In this document: positions 1 through 10,365 of the stretch, piece by piece | How positions within the stretch are numbered: position 1 is the first letter of the stretch | Layout: each line of letters begins with the position of its first letter | Assembly: GCF_026213295.1 (NCBI RefSeq) | Contig: NC_079431.1 | Span: 9,952,573 to 10,016,572 of the forward strand | Origin: Gadus chalcogrammus | Lineage: Eukaryota > Chordata > Actinopteri > Gadiformes > Gadidae | Direction of reading: 5' to 3' | Length of the DNA: 64,000 nucleotides | The notes under the pieces: model-generated | The model's database searches: none | What the model saw: only the letters and a program-made list of their open reading frames with translations | What the model was told of the DNA's origin: nothing | Program-made: the position numbers and the translations under genes

Positions 1-520
1 CACACATTGTTGTCATATTATGACAAGTTTGTTTGTAGAGGCAGCCTGTATAGACAGCTAAGCCAATTATTTTCAAGCATTTTAAACCACTCAAAAGTCT
101 CAGAAATAGTCACAGAAATAGAGATATCATTGAGCCACATAAAAAAAAATACATGAATCAACGATCAGTTCCTATACTATGATGGCAATGTCTTAGCGTT
201 CACGTGTAAAGTCACTACAATTTGGAATGGGACTCTCTTTTAAGATGCATCTCACCAAGTCCGCCACACATGGGCCACAGAGACTGCATCAATCAAAAGG
301 TCTGCCAACATGTGAAGTTCATTGGGCAATGAATCAGTTGCAGCAGCACTCAGTTTCCTCTCCCTTCAACTGAATAAGAAGCACGACCATGACCGCTTGA
401 TTTACTGCCTGGGGTCGGGCCCCCACAGTGAGGGGCTGCCTTGGCCACGCTCCTCACCTTGAGCCTCTAGCCCAGAACCTGTCAGCCTTTGAGCTGGACC
501 GCAAGCTGTAGCCCCCCACC
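1..520. other. Non-coding stretch, nothing recognised
   Basis: I see no gene, RNA gene or repeat. The part around 390-515 is richer in G and C than its surroundings but has no long open frame on either strand and no splice-flanked coding pattern. Confidence 0.6.
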
Positions 521-870
521 TAAGGCTGAATGATAAATCAATATTGATATCTATCGTGATTAAAGTCTGCACGATAACGGTGATATGATTTTTCAGATAT
601 ACCTTTTACAGCACCAATAACTGACCCTTAGTAGTAACTGCCAAGCCGTACTGCTAGTGAAACTTTCTAAGTTCGACAACCGACAAATGTCAGCTTTTTC
701 AAGCATTACCATATACAATAGAGATCGAAGCGATGCAAAGAAATAATGCAGCAGCTTCAAATTGATTGCTAAAGATACAACGCCTAAGCATGGTGAAAAC
801 GAGGCTTCAAGGACAAGGAGCTAATGAGTGTCAAGGATGCTATGTGTATGGATGCTACTGGGAAAAAATA
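521..870. repeat. Possible hAT-like DNA transposon fragment
   Basis: The segment opens with AAGGCTGAATGATAAATC and soon has CTGCACGATAACGGTGAT. This resembles the GGGCTGNRCGATAAATCG-type ends of non-autonomous hAT-like elements that are frequent in fish. No matching inverted end was found downstream, so the right boundary is a guess. The family assignment is from memory of terminal sequence style, not from an alignment. Confidence 0.3.
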
Positions 871-910
871 TCTTTCCCGAACATCGACCCTTCAGCTCTA
901 CTCTCTCTAT

Positions 911-1165
911 AGCAGTTGTTTACATATTTATTATTTAATTTAATCAATGTTCAGTATACTTCCTCTTGAATGTCTGTAAGACGTTTGAGCAAGGCATTTG
1001 AAGTCATGGGAATCACAGCAGTTGTTTACGTATTTATTATTTTATTTAATCATTGTTCAGTATACTACCTCTCGAATGTTTGAGAGACGTTTGAAACAAG
1101 GCATTTGATGTGATGGGAATCATAGCAGTTGTTTATATTTTGTTTTATTCATTCAATGTTTAACG
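911..1165. repeat. Tandem repeat, about 107-bp unit, 2.3 copies
   Basis: The phrase AGCAGTTGTTTA recurs at 911, 1017 and 1124, each followed by TATTTATTATTTAATTTAATC-like sequence, a GTTCAGTATACT block, a GACGTTTGA block and a GCATTTGA-TG-GATGGGAATCA block. Units 1 and 2 differ by scattered substitutions; unit 3 breaks off after about 40 bases. It is a degenerate minisatellite-like array with no coding potential. Confidence 0.85.
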
Positions 1166-1391
1166 TAAAGCAATGTTGATTCTGTGAATGTTTGTCACCT
1201 ATTGTTCTGATAATAAATAATTGAATATTATAAACCAGAATTAACCTTCTGGTTTCTTTAGTGTACTGTCCTAAGGAGAGTACTCCTTAAACGTAAATTT
1301 AGTATTCTTATTAAATATATATCGGGATAATTATAGTACATGCTACACATGAAACTCCTAAGATGGCGCTATTATATTTGTTCGCTATCTC

Positions 1392-1501
1392 GGGATATTA
1401 GGCAATATCCCATGATTGCGATCTGAAACGACGGGATATTGCGTGACGGTTGTCTCGTCAGGCTAATATAAACAAATAAACCGCTAAAAAAAAAAAAAAA
1501 A
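1392..1501. repeat. Small palindrome and A16 tract
   Basis: GGGATATT at 1392-1399 pairs with AATATCCC at 1404-1411 across a four-base loop. GGGATATTGCGTGACGG follows at 1433, so the same core is repeated. A run of 16 A lies at 1486-1501. Together with the hairpin at 1577 this suggests one interspersed repeat, perhaps running from about 1360 to 2110, but I could not fix its ends. Confidence 0.5.
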
Positions 1502-1576
1502 TCCCGGCAAAAAGTGTTATCTTGTTTATTTTTGGAGTCTTCAAGTGTAGTAAAACAATTATTCACCTCAGGCTCC

Positions 1577-1621
1577 GTGAATAGTGGGGAATAGCCCACT
1601 AGGCTATTCCCCACTATTCAC
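1577..1621. repeat. Perfect 20-bp hairpin
   Basis: GTGAATAGTGGGGAATAGCC at 1577-1596 is exactly complementary to 1602-1621, with the loop CACTA between. Perfect arms of this length are not expected by chance in neutral sequence. They suggest a recent foldback repeat or a mobile element end. Confidence 0.9.
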
Positions 1622-1953
1622 TTAGTCTTCGGTAATAATTGTTAAATATCGATCATTATACAACAGTTAGTTCCGACCAAGTATTTTGATTTGACAAGAG
1701 GCATTCATGTGTACTGATAAAGAGTATAACAGCATTGGGACTTTTATTATACATGTATCACTCCGCTTTACAGATGTTCTCATAACCGTTAATGTTGTTA
1801 ACTAGCTGGTGTGTCTTTGTGTTGCTATGCAACAGTTCAGTCCCAGTCCAGTTGCGGATCAATTTATGTGGCGGAGCCAAATAAATCATGAAATAAACAA
1901 ACAAATCATAATCTGTTGTTGCTTATTGCTGTTGCTTGTAGAACTGTTGTATA
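1622..1953. other. Spacer between two hairpins, no gene
   Basis: The sequence is AT-rich with GTTAAC-type motifs near 1795 and no credible coding frame. It may be the interior of one non-autonomous element whose hairpins lie on both sides, but no target duplication was identified. Confidence 0.45.
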
Positions 1954-2107
1954 AAGCAAAATCACACTCGAGGTCATGCTGTTGTACTGAATATCTGCAC
2001 GGCTGTGATTATCTTTGGCACTCGGCCTACAGCCTCGTACCTACGGCCCGAATCACAGCCCTGCTGATATTCAGTACAACAGCACTCCCTCTTGTGTGAT
2101 ATTGCTT
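1954..2107. repeat. Long imperfect hairpin, 57-bp arms
   Basis: Bases 1954-2010 pair with 2051-2107. About 49 of 57 positions match, including the uninterrupted core GCTGTTGTACTGAATATC. The 40-base loop carries a smaller nested repeat built from CGGCCTAC and ACCTACGGCCCG. The outer arms start AAGCAA and contain ATCACAC. The design (strong outer arms, CpG-containing inner palindrome) is like that of the 45.7-kb hairpin and points to a foldback-type non-autonomous mobile element. The family name is unknown to me. Confidence 0.8.
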
Positions 2108-2699
2108 AAATATAAAAAAACATATTGTGGGGTCATTTTTGCTCATATCCAGCCCTATGAGTAGAGTTTTTGGACATAATGCACCACGATCGCAACCGTC
2201 CCTAATAACATTGACACTCGATCAATCATCATACTTCAAAAGGTATTGCAAGATGGATTTGGCTATGATCAGAGAGTACCATATTTTCTGGTCACTGCAT
2301 TTAAGAAGACAAAGGCCGCTAGTTTCAACACTTGTCATGAAAATACTGAGATTTTTTGAGATACTTATTCATCGTTTTTTTCATGTATTTACATCTAGGG
2401 AAAAATAAGCTTGGGTAATCATAGATATTTTTTCTCGGCAGCTTAACACTATTGTTGAATACACTGTTATTTTACTCTTCTAAACAGAATCAATATAGCA
2501 TAGGAGCACAGAGCACCTAAATGATAACATGAAAACAGTATGAAATAAAACCGCTGTTACTCCTAAAATAACTGCAGCACCACAATAATGATGGGAGGAA
2601 TCATTGGTAAGGCCGTGACCTACAGCATAGTCCAGAGGTAAACAAGGTTGGTAGAACCTTTTTTAAAAGAAGTCTAGGATAGTACATTGGGCTGCTGGG
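2108..2699. other. Non-coding stretch, nothing recognised
   Basis: No repeat or RNA gene was seen. The 93-residue open frame at 2127-2408 on the plus strand has no recognisable motif and lies in AT-rich sequence; I treat it as chance. Confidence 0.6.
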
Positions 2700-2960
2700 C
2701 CCTGTTAGCCATCGCTGTACAGTTATGAAATAACTAACCTAAGCGATTTCCATTAAGAAAGCATTGGTCCTAATTAGATGGGACATAAACGCTTTAGATG
2801 AGTCGATAAGCGGGAGCCGCCTAATGTGATCAGCAGCAGATTGAAAAGCTTTAATGCAAGGCATTAGCGACCGCCCGAATGGGATTGGAACCCTTTTTCG
2901 TGACATTAGCATGAGCTGGAGCGTCCCCAACATTGTGACCCATGAAAAATTGTCACAGCA
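2700..2960. promoter_or_regulatory. Candidate conserved non-coding element
   Basis: This is balanced-composition, non-repetitive sequence with the homeodomain-like core CCTAATTAGATGG near 2770, CATTAAGAAAG near 2750, and GCTTTAATGCAAGGCATTA near 2850. It does not look like any repeat family I know and has no coding frame. The call rests only on composition and motif density; conservation has not been tested. Confidence 0.3.
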
Positions 2961-3559
2961 CCTTTTGATGCACTGAAGGGTACGTAACGTCTAGTTTACT
3001 GGACTGAATAAAGGTGACATATATTAATGGTGTTTTCCCAACAAGGTAAACATAGTATTTTAGTTCCAGAAAACATGTTTTTGAAGCTATTTGCTGGGAA
3101 ATAGCTTTTAGGAAAATAAATCTTGCCCTACCGCTATTCCCCTCTGTTTCAGTCCCTTCAGAATGCGCTGTTTCTGGTGTCTGTAGCTTTAATGCAAATG
3201 AGCTGCTGCCCATTAACCAATGAGCTGTCAGACTGAACCACAGCATGGAGGAGAAGGGATTGTTGCCGTTTTTGTGGACTCTGGAGCTCTATATCTATAA
3301 TATAATAATATCTATGGGTATTTATATAATATTATACCTAATATCACGACCAGAAGCTATGTGCACTCGGATGATATTATGAATCATAAAGACTGCATCT
3401 GATGTCTCTGGCACTTCCACAACAAGTAAAGACTAGTGGGGGATATCTCGGACATGGTTGAGAAGAATTGGGGGAAAGGAACTTTGTCCTTGACTCTCTT
3501 GAAGTTCATGAACCGGGACCTGGAGGAACAAGGAATTGTATCCGGGAGCTGAGGTGCCA

Positions 3560-3880
3560 GACTTGCCGCCATGCTCCCCGCACCGAGCTGCTGGACTGCC
3601 GCCGAGACTTACCCTCACCGGACCTGCCTGACTTCGGCGGCAGTTCAGCTCGCAGAGTACACCCGCCGGAGCAGCCGGAAGATCTCCGGGCCCGCAGTTC
3701 AGCCTTCCCGGAGTACCCTGCCGGACTGCCCTTTTGAAGCTTCGGCGGCGGACCCCGTGTGGGGGTTCGTACGCTCGGCGGCAGTCCAGCCAGCTCAGCT
3801 CCGGAGTACCCATCCCTTTCTCCTCCATGTGTCCTCGGACTGCCGCCAAAGCTTCGCCGGCCAGTCCGGCAGAGCAAAGG
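3560..3880. repeat. CpG-rich array of short inverted motifs inside the transposon
   Basis: The motif GGACTGCCGCC occurs near 3592 and 3837, and its complement GGCGGCAGT(C/T)C near 3638 and 3777, with further GCTTCGGCGGC and AAGCTTCGCCGG variants. Spacing is irregular, so this is not a simple tandem array. Overlapping open frames on both strands of up to 158 residues here arise from the GC-rich composition. The array may be subterminal binding-site sequence of the transposon, or a CpG-rich promoter-like core. Confidence 0.6.
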
Positions 3881-4110
3881 ATGGTACCTCCCGGAGCTTA
3901 GCCTGCTCGTCCCCGCTGGTCCCCACAATCTAGTTATGCTCTGATTGTCGGGGAGTGGGGACAGTTGGAGGTAATCATTCAACTGTGCCCCCTTCCTAGT
4001 TTAGGCACCCGCGGGCGCCCGAAACTGACTCGCTCGTTTGGTTTACTGTAGGCGGGGTTCGGCTGGGTACTTCAGAACTGCATATCTAACTCAAAAAATC
4101 TCAGTACGGG

Positions 4111-4268
4111 ACGCCCCGGTGGTTCACCGGGTAGAGCGAGTACCATATAGGCTCAGTCCTAAATGCAGCGACCCGGGTTCGAGTCCTGCCCGTGGTCATT
4201 TGCTTGTCCTCCCTCTATCTCCAATACCTCCTCTCTATCTCACTCTATAATAAAGCATTAAAATGCAA
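4111..4268 (+). repeat. tRNA-derived SINE
   Basis: The head has a Pol III A-box-like stretch (GGTGGTTCACCGGGTAGAGCG) and a near-perfect B box, GGGTTCGAGTCC, about 50 bases later. The body then runs into the pyrimidine-rich GTCATTTGCTTGTCC/CCCTCTATCTCC region and an ATAAAGC...AAAATGCAAAAATAAA tail. This arrangement is standard for fish tRNA-head SINEs. It shares the 15-mer GCAGCGACCCGGGTT with the older copy at 16.9 kb. It lies inside the 3.0-4.4 kb transposon and so inserted after it. It is not a functional tRNA gene: no clean acceptor stem or 3' terminator follows. Confidence 0.85.
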
Positions 4269-4379
4269 AAATAAATCTGTAATATAAATAAGTCTGTTTG
4301 CGTGTGGGAGCACCAGAGACCCAAAACTACACCCCAAATCCCAGGAAAAGTGTTGTTTTCATAATATGTCCCCTTTAAT

Positions 4380-5010
4380 ATGTTGGGCACTATCTTGCAT
4401 CCGGCGCAATTGACTTTCTACACTATGTGGCGTTGCTAATTTGCAATTGGCGCAGACTGTTCTTTTTCCCTCCACCTCTGCGCGCCTGTAAATTAGGGAA
4501 TGATCTTTCACCCCAAGGGGTGGTTCGGCGAAAGGAGGAAGCGTGTTCTGGTGCAAACGTTCCCTGATGCTATTTTGCAGTTTCAGAAAACAATTGCGTC
4601 ACAAACCAGGAAATACCTGGTTTGAAGTCAGTGGCGCGTTGTTCAGATGCTATTTTAAGGACACATGCATCATTTTGCTTGTGCACCTCACGCATACTCT
4701 TTGCTTCTCTCATCTACCTAGCCACACATTCTTGGTAAACTATTGTGTATGCGCTGTAAGAACAGCTGATAAAGCGGTAATAAGTTGTACTTTTAAATCA
4801 ATGCATCTGCAAACACACATCGTGTACAAGCCCATAACTTTTAGGATTGAGCATTTGATCGTGAGAAAACATTGTGTTACTGTGAGTGGATGTTAAAAAG
4901 AATGAATGAATGCGGGCGCGCGTACGTGTAAAATAATTAATGAAAGCGGGCGCGCGTGTGTGCGTCCATCTGTTTAATCACACGCAAACTAAACACGTAA
5001 CGCATAATAC
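4380..5010. repeat. Interspersed repeat, probably DNA-transposon derived
   Basis: The segment starts TTGGGCACTATCTTGCATCC, with GGCGCAATTGAC at 4403 and its near-complement GCAATTGGCGCAGAC at 4442. The phrase GATGCTATTTT occurs twice (about 4565 and 4646), and GCGGGCGCGCGT occurs twice (about 4912 and 4946). I recognise the run CAGTTTCAGAAAACAATTGCGTC followed by a CCTGGTTT segment and GTCAGTGGCGCG from teleost repeats. Superfamily and exact ends are uncertain. The 117-residue open frame at 4543-4896 is not a known protein. Confidence 0.5.
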
Positions 5011-6217
5011 AGTCCATGGCAATGTATATTAACGGAGGGACACATGCATGTTAGGAACACAAGTCGATAACGATAATGCATACAGTACTGGTAAGAAACG
5101 ATGTTTGTTAATGTATTGCGTATATCATTAAATAGAACCACAGTTACCGCATATCATATGTGTGCTAAGTTTTCTTTGCCGAAATTTTGCAGATCTTGTG
5201 CCATTGTCTTTGTGTTTCTGAGTTTTCAGGACGAGTGTCTTTTTTTAATAATACTGAGAAGATGTATGGGGCATGGTGGCACCGTGAATCGTATCTTTTA
5301 AAATAATTAACAAGGCAGATGGCCAGCAGAAAGGACGGCATATTACACAAAGCAATCACTACAATGCTGGCTTGGCAGGAATCAATGACATGGATGCTGG
5401 CTGGGGCTTTCTTTCAACATTTATTTATTTAATGTTTTTATGAAGAAAGACAATACATTAATAAAACAATTGAGTACTCTCTTAATGGACCTGTTGGAAA
5501 TCAGGCGAACAAGCTTTAAACCTACTCGTAAAGAAGTTAAGGACTGATGGTTCAGACTAATGGATTATTAAAGCTAGAAAATAAAGATTTTTCTTTGTTT
5601 CTTTATTACTAGCCAGTCTGGCTGGCAAGATGCTGGCTGAGCCAGTAGACTAATTTCTGGCACAGATATAGTCCATAAATATTACACGACGACAAATGCT
5701 AAAATTATATACACTATTATACTATCTACAAATAGTTTGAGATAAAGTGTGGTCTAGTAGAATTACAAAGATGTATAGTATGACATATATTTTCTTAAAT
5801 TCGCTCATGACCTAGTTAAGCACATCCTTAAAAGTATTATGATAGCTATTTGATATTAGCCTGGAATGCTAGCCATGGCTGCATCACACATCATGGGTTT
5901 GCAAGACCCTAAATGCATGACCCTATAACAAATGGGTTTCATAAACACAGAGCCATATTGGAGCTATGCCCAAATTGTGATCTCTTAGCAAAGCTAAATG
6001 GGACTCAAGAGTGCCACCTATCCAGCTATGAATAAAAAATCAATTGCACATAAAAAACATAAAAGGTACATCTGTGGCAGGTAACCATGAAGCAAGTATG
6101 ACTATCTATACTAAGATTGGACATAGGAAAAATAAGACACACAGTTAAAGCATAAAATGGTGTGCTTATATATAGGAAAATTGATGTCCCTGGAAAACCT
6201 CTTTCAGCTAGATTTCT
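5011..6217. other. AT-rich non-coding stretch
   Basis: No gene, RNA gene or clear repeat was seen. Short T-runs and a GCTGGC-rich cluster (CTGGCTGGCAAGATGCTGGCTGAGCC near 5620) are the only local patterns. Confidence 0.6.
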
Positions 6218-6700
6218 CTTAAAGGAACAATATGTTACGGTGCCTTTTTTTTAATGATAAAGTGATCATTTGGGGTATTTCATGGCTCATATGAAATTAC
6301 ATTTCAAAGATTAAGTCATGTTTTAGCACAAGCTCTTTTCGAAGCAGGACGAGGCTTTTTAGGTTGAGTAGAATCAAGAACAATTTTCGCTGAACCAATT
6401 TGTTTGACTTGCTTCCATGGCTGCGGCATGCTGTGTTTGTTTGCCAATTTGTTTGATAGCTGCCAACCCAGGGTAGTCTGAGAATAATGAGTCATAACAC
6501 GACGGCCAAAACGCAAACAAATTTCCGACCCGGAACAGAAATTTCAAGTGGCTTTAGCAGCATTGTTATAAGAGAAGTTAGTATTTCGACTGGGCATGTT
6601 ATTTCATCTGATGACATATCAAGGTATTTTTATGATTCGGTGCAGATATTTTGTTGAATATAGCCTTTACTTTGAACAAAATTAAACATGATGGGACATT
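6218..6700. repeat. Possible TTAA-type element fragment
   Basis: TTAAAGGAACAATATGTTACGG at 6218 resembles the TTAAAGGRACAATATGTAA start of a common fish non-autonomous element. The interior phrase AAATTTCCGACCCGGAACAG near 6520 and the following TTATAAGAGAAGTTAG also look like repeat sequence. No inverted partner end was found; ATGGGACATTAAAG at 6691 is a weak candidate. The boundary is unsupported. Confidence 0.35.
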
Positions 6701-7210
6701 AAAGTACTATTCTGATAAACTTTTCATAAATACAAAAAAAAAAAAAATTCTAGTATTTCATATTATCATACTTTAAAAAAAGGGATTGGATCCGTTGGGT
6801 TCGTTTTTGTGCAATTGCTTCCTGACATTTCACGATTTACATTAGATTAATTACATACGACGAGTTGGACATTCCTATGAGTAGGAAATGCCGGCTAGTT
6901 ATTCATGAGGCATAGCCATGTCCTTTGAATTATATTTTGAGTCAAGATGAGCTTTTATATGGCATTGGGGTTTCATCAAGTATGACGTGAAGTGTCATCC
7001 ATGAAGCTTTTCTTGTGCTAGATTAGATGCATTTTAAATACGGGCACCCATCGTCAAACTATAATAGGCTGCTTGTTTTGGCGGAGACCTTAGTTACGTA
7101 ATGGATCCTATGGTTCTGAATGCAAACTCTGGCGGTTTCTGCTGATTGACAGCAACTCAATACACCATGCTCAGTTTGTGAGGTGCCAGCAGAGAGTGTG
7201 CCACATTTCA
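6701..7210. other. Non-coding stretch with an A-rich tract
   Basis: A 13-base A run lies near 6736. Nothing else is recognised. Confidence 0.6.
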
Positions 7211-7260
7211 CTCTCACCACCAAGTTGTATCCTCTCTCACCACCAAGTTGTATCCTCTCT
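7211..7260. repeat. 23-bp tandem duplication
   Basis: TCACCACCAAGTTGTATCCTCTC is present twice in a row, starting at 7214 and 7237, without mismatch. It is probably a slippage or local duplication event of recent origin. Confidence 0.9.
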
Positions 7261-7419
7261 CAAGTCTCTTTTCAATGTGGTCCTTCATCTATTTTTGCAT
7301 CCTCACACGGATTACAAATGTTATGATGCACTCAGAATGCGCCCTGCATGTGTAATGTCATATCTGCATATTTTTGGGGGAAAAAGCTAGGGTAAAATGA
7401 CTGAATAAAAATTACCTCA

Positions 7420-7790
7420 TCACCAAAGCGACATTGCGTTCATCTCCTGGATCAGGGGCGGTAAATTCCGGCATGCTGGATAGCGACCCGGACCCAGCGC
7501 AATAATAAGCCTGTCAGCTTGATTTAACAAGCCTGTGCTGCCTGGTATTATTAGAAACGCCATCAGATTTACAATAATTCATAAATCTTCTGCACTAAAG
7601 GGTAAATCAATGGGCGTGCAAGCTTGAACTCCTAAATCTCCTTTTTTCTCTGTCACTTAAATGAATGGAACAATGCAGCAGAGGAAGCACAAGCATTCAG
7701 GAGGGCCAGCAATAGGCAGAACATTAATACAAATCATTAGGACTCAATTAGGGGTAAATCATTGACATAGGGGTAGTAACTACGGAAGTT
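7420..7790. promoter_or_regulatory. Candidate conserved non-coding element
   Basis: Low-repeat sequence with dense AT-rich cores: CAATAATAAGCC, ACAATAATTCATAAATC, GGTAAATCAATGGGCGTGC and CATTAGGACTCAATTAGGGG. No coding frame is present. Support is by composition only. Confidence 0.25.
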
Positions 7791-8610
7791 TAAATGGATT
7801 TGAATAATATGCCACACATTAGAAAGGGATTTTTAGGATGGTAGTTAATAAGAACATGCAAAAACAATCAATCATACAATGTGGAGGATGGTTACAGGAT
7901 GTTTTTCTTTTTTTTTTTCAACAATGTGTTTAATTGTAATTGATTTGAACATATGCATATAACATAAACCGTGAGTACAATCACAAGCCAGACACACTGA
8001 GACACACACACCTTGTAGAAGCATGAGAAGCATAAAAATAGAATAACATGTTTTGCCATGTTAAATACATTTTCCTTTCAGGCATTAAATATCTCCAACC
8101 TTCAGAAGGTGCATGTATTGTGTCCTACTTAAATTAAGTCTTTTCCCTTGGCAATATATGTTTTTCCCATCTCATCTAACACTTGCTGAGAATGCAACTA
8201 TCCACATTCTCAACGGTGGGGAATCCTCTTCCAGCATACCTCAATAACTCTCGTAACATGAAGTCATCCAAATTCAATATGTTTACCATGTCAACCATGC
8301 CCTGCAACAACCAGCACTTCTGGGGCAAATGGGTGTTAAGCCTCTTTCTCAAGGGCTCCTCAATCCTCTAGCCAGGACGAGGTAACCAACAACTCTTCAG
8401 TTGCCAGGCGACCTACTCAACTCTCCTCTGCTGCCACTCTGAGATGAAACACACCTTTATGACGGTATAAGTCCTATTTGACAGGGAAAAGATCTTATAA
8501 CTGCACAACCTGCAATGCTTTATTTTATATTTTTCGAAGCTATTATTGCCTTATTTGGCTGGTGTGAGGTAACGCATTACCTATTTTATTGAGCTGCTGC
8601 CTCATAATCT

Positions 8611-8612
<2 letters not shown>
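7791..8612. other. Non-coding stretch
   Basis: A T-rich tract lies near 7908 and a short ACACAC patch near 7995. The 62-residue open frame at 8183-8371 has no recognisable domain and no homolog I can name. Confidence 0.6.
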
Positions 8613-8672
<60 letters not shown>

Positions 8673-8732
8673 TGTGTGTGTGTGGTGTGTGTGTGTGTGT
8701 GTGTGGTGTGTGTGTGTGTGTGTGTGTGTGTG
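8613..8732. repeat. Interrupted (GT)n microsatellite, about 120 bp
   Basis: The alternating GT tract is broken three times by an extra G (TGTGGTGTG) near 8665, 8683 and 8705. Breaks of this kind arise when a one-base insertion is then copied by slippage. Long open frames across it on both strands (poly-Cys-Val and poly-His-Thr) are artefacts of the dinucleotide repeat. Confidence 0.98.
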
Positions 8733-10365
8733 CTGATCTCCTGGCTTTTCAAATGCCATTTCACAGATTTACCATTTCGATATCATGAACGAGGCCGAAA
8801 TTCTATTGTGTTGGTTGAGTTATGATGATTGAGGTCTAATTAAGTCCTCCATTAATATTTGATGTGTAGCCAGATAGCATGAACCCTGACACTTGGGATA
8901 TTCTGGAATTTTATCAATAGACCTGAGAAGTGATGTTGACACGGTTCTGACTACATCTCCACGCTAAATTGAAAGCAAGTAACCGATTGGCTACACAAGG
9001 GTAGGTGGAACAATGTATTTTCACCTGCTGTCGTCACTAAGGTTGTTGCCCGCCTGAGGCCACAAATGTGCGAAAAACACACTGCTGCCTGTCTATTCAC
9101 TGCTCCGGGAGTTCACAAAGTTGCAGATGCAAGTGCCAGGAACTCGAATCTGACACAAGCCCGCCAGTGGTCACTAAATGTCGATACTCGAATCACATGG
9201 CCCAATTTAATTTCCTGGTTTTAAGCACTTCCATGGGCAACGTTGTGAACCCAGCCGCAAGCAGCAGCTAGAGAGTTGGCTGCACGTTGCACAGTTAATT
9301 TATCAAGGGTGTGAACGGGGCCCTGGGGTTTGTAACCTTTCAGGACGGCACGACTGAACATGCAGAAGCACTGGTGTCCGTCCCCTGGTGGTCTTTGAAT
9401 AACCTTCCCATCGTCCCATAGATCCCCAGGAAGCCAATGCTCATGTCTTTTGCTGTCTGTCACCTGTCAAAGACCCTCAGAAGGTGTCGATGTTATAAAC
9501 AAGTTCATTTGAGACGGTGAAAGGTTAGCCGAGGGGAGCATTAATTAAATTTCAAGAAAAAAACGATGCAATCACATTTTCCAATGGCGTCATTGATTCT
9601 CCAGGCAATAAATCACATGTCCCTGTGGTCACCTTACACTGCTGAGCAAACCAATTAATTCTGTTAAGTAAATGACTGGGCGGAATACAAAGGCGTGGAA
9701 GATAGTGATTGTCAATCCGCTCATTGCGAGGCGGTCCAATGTAATATAAAAAAGGGATAGAATTATAAATACAGTACTATACTGAACAAATGAAAATGGG
9801 TTCACACCTTTCACTTTTTAATTCACATTTTCTTAAGTTAAACAAAATCGTCTGGTGAGATTTGGATTGAGTCAGAGTCTGATATGCAAGATGCCTATTA
9901 AAGGAGTAATACAGCCTAACTTTGACATCATTGTAATATGTCTATTGGTGATGTAGCACCCCAGGCCCTATTTCTCCAATATGTGTAGTTTTGTGGATTT
10001 GGTTATATTTTTCATTGACGTAGTGTCAGGCTTCCCGCATTCGGTTCCAGTGTGCTATTTTCCCACGTTACCAATAATTACTTTCGCTACCCCTCTCAAC
10101 ATCAGGAGGCAATATTTCTATAAAATGTAGGTTTTATAATTGCGAAAGTTACCTATACACAATATGCCGCATGAGCAAATCAATTTTGACTGTCCCTTTG
10201 CGATAACGGCTGTGGAAATAGAGAGCTGGGGGCTGGGCGAGCTAGCCTGGTTACCGTTACTATAGCTTAGCCAGTGGTGCATTCTAGAGCCCTCAATGGC
10301 AGTTTTTTTGTTAAATTTTTTGGGCAGAACAGACCAAATCGGCCGAGTTAGCCGATACTCAAGGC
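8733..10365. other. Non-coding stretch, no gene recognised
   Basis: The part at about 9040-9480 is non-repetitive and more GC-balanced, with GCACGTTGCACAG and AGCCGCAAGCAGCAGC runs, but no conserved domain appears in its frames (67 and 80 residues). ATTAAAGGAGTAATACAGCC at 9898 may be the start of another TTAA-type repeat into which the following LINE inserted; no partner end was found. Confidence 0.5.

Larger units (their letters stand above)
3010..4376 (-). mobile_element. TTAA-type non-autonomous DNA transposon (Kolobok/piggyBac-like)
   Basis: The left end reads AAAGGTGACATATATTA from 3010. The right end, read on the minus strand from 4376, is AAAGGGGACATATTATG, so the ends are inverted repeats. 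The right flank is TTAA (4375-4378) and the left is ATAA (3008-3011), consistent with a decayed TTAA target site. Inside are segments I know from teleost interspersed repeats, such as GCATTAAAGCTACAGACACC (minus strand) and CACCAGAGACCCAAAA near the right end. The interior has no transposase; short open frames there are not conserved domains. A SINE at 4111-4268 is nested within it. TTAA targets are used by piggyBac and Kolobok transposases; which one moved this copy cannot be told from the sequence. Confidence 0.75.

Noticed and set aside
1372..2107. CRISPR array or bacterial hairpin terminators
   Set aside because: There are palindromes but no regularly spaced identical repeats with unique spacers, and the context is vertebrate DNA.
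3433..3982. Overlapping frames of 120-158 residues as a GC-rich gene
   Set aside because: They lie inside a DNA transposon, are open in several frames on both strands because of CpG-rich composition, and show no domain.
4111..4200. Functional tRNA gene
   Set aside because: A and B boxes are present, but the acceptor stem does not close and SINE-type body and tail follow. It is the tRNA-like head of a SINE.
8543..8825. Open frames of 73-78 residues with Cys-Val or His-Thr alternation (also at 17.3, 27.3, 37.0 and 55.0 kb)
   Set aside because: They are translations of GT/CA microsatellites. A dinucleotide repeat has no stops in several frames, so length means nothing here.
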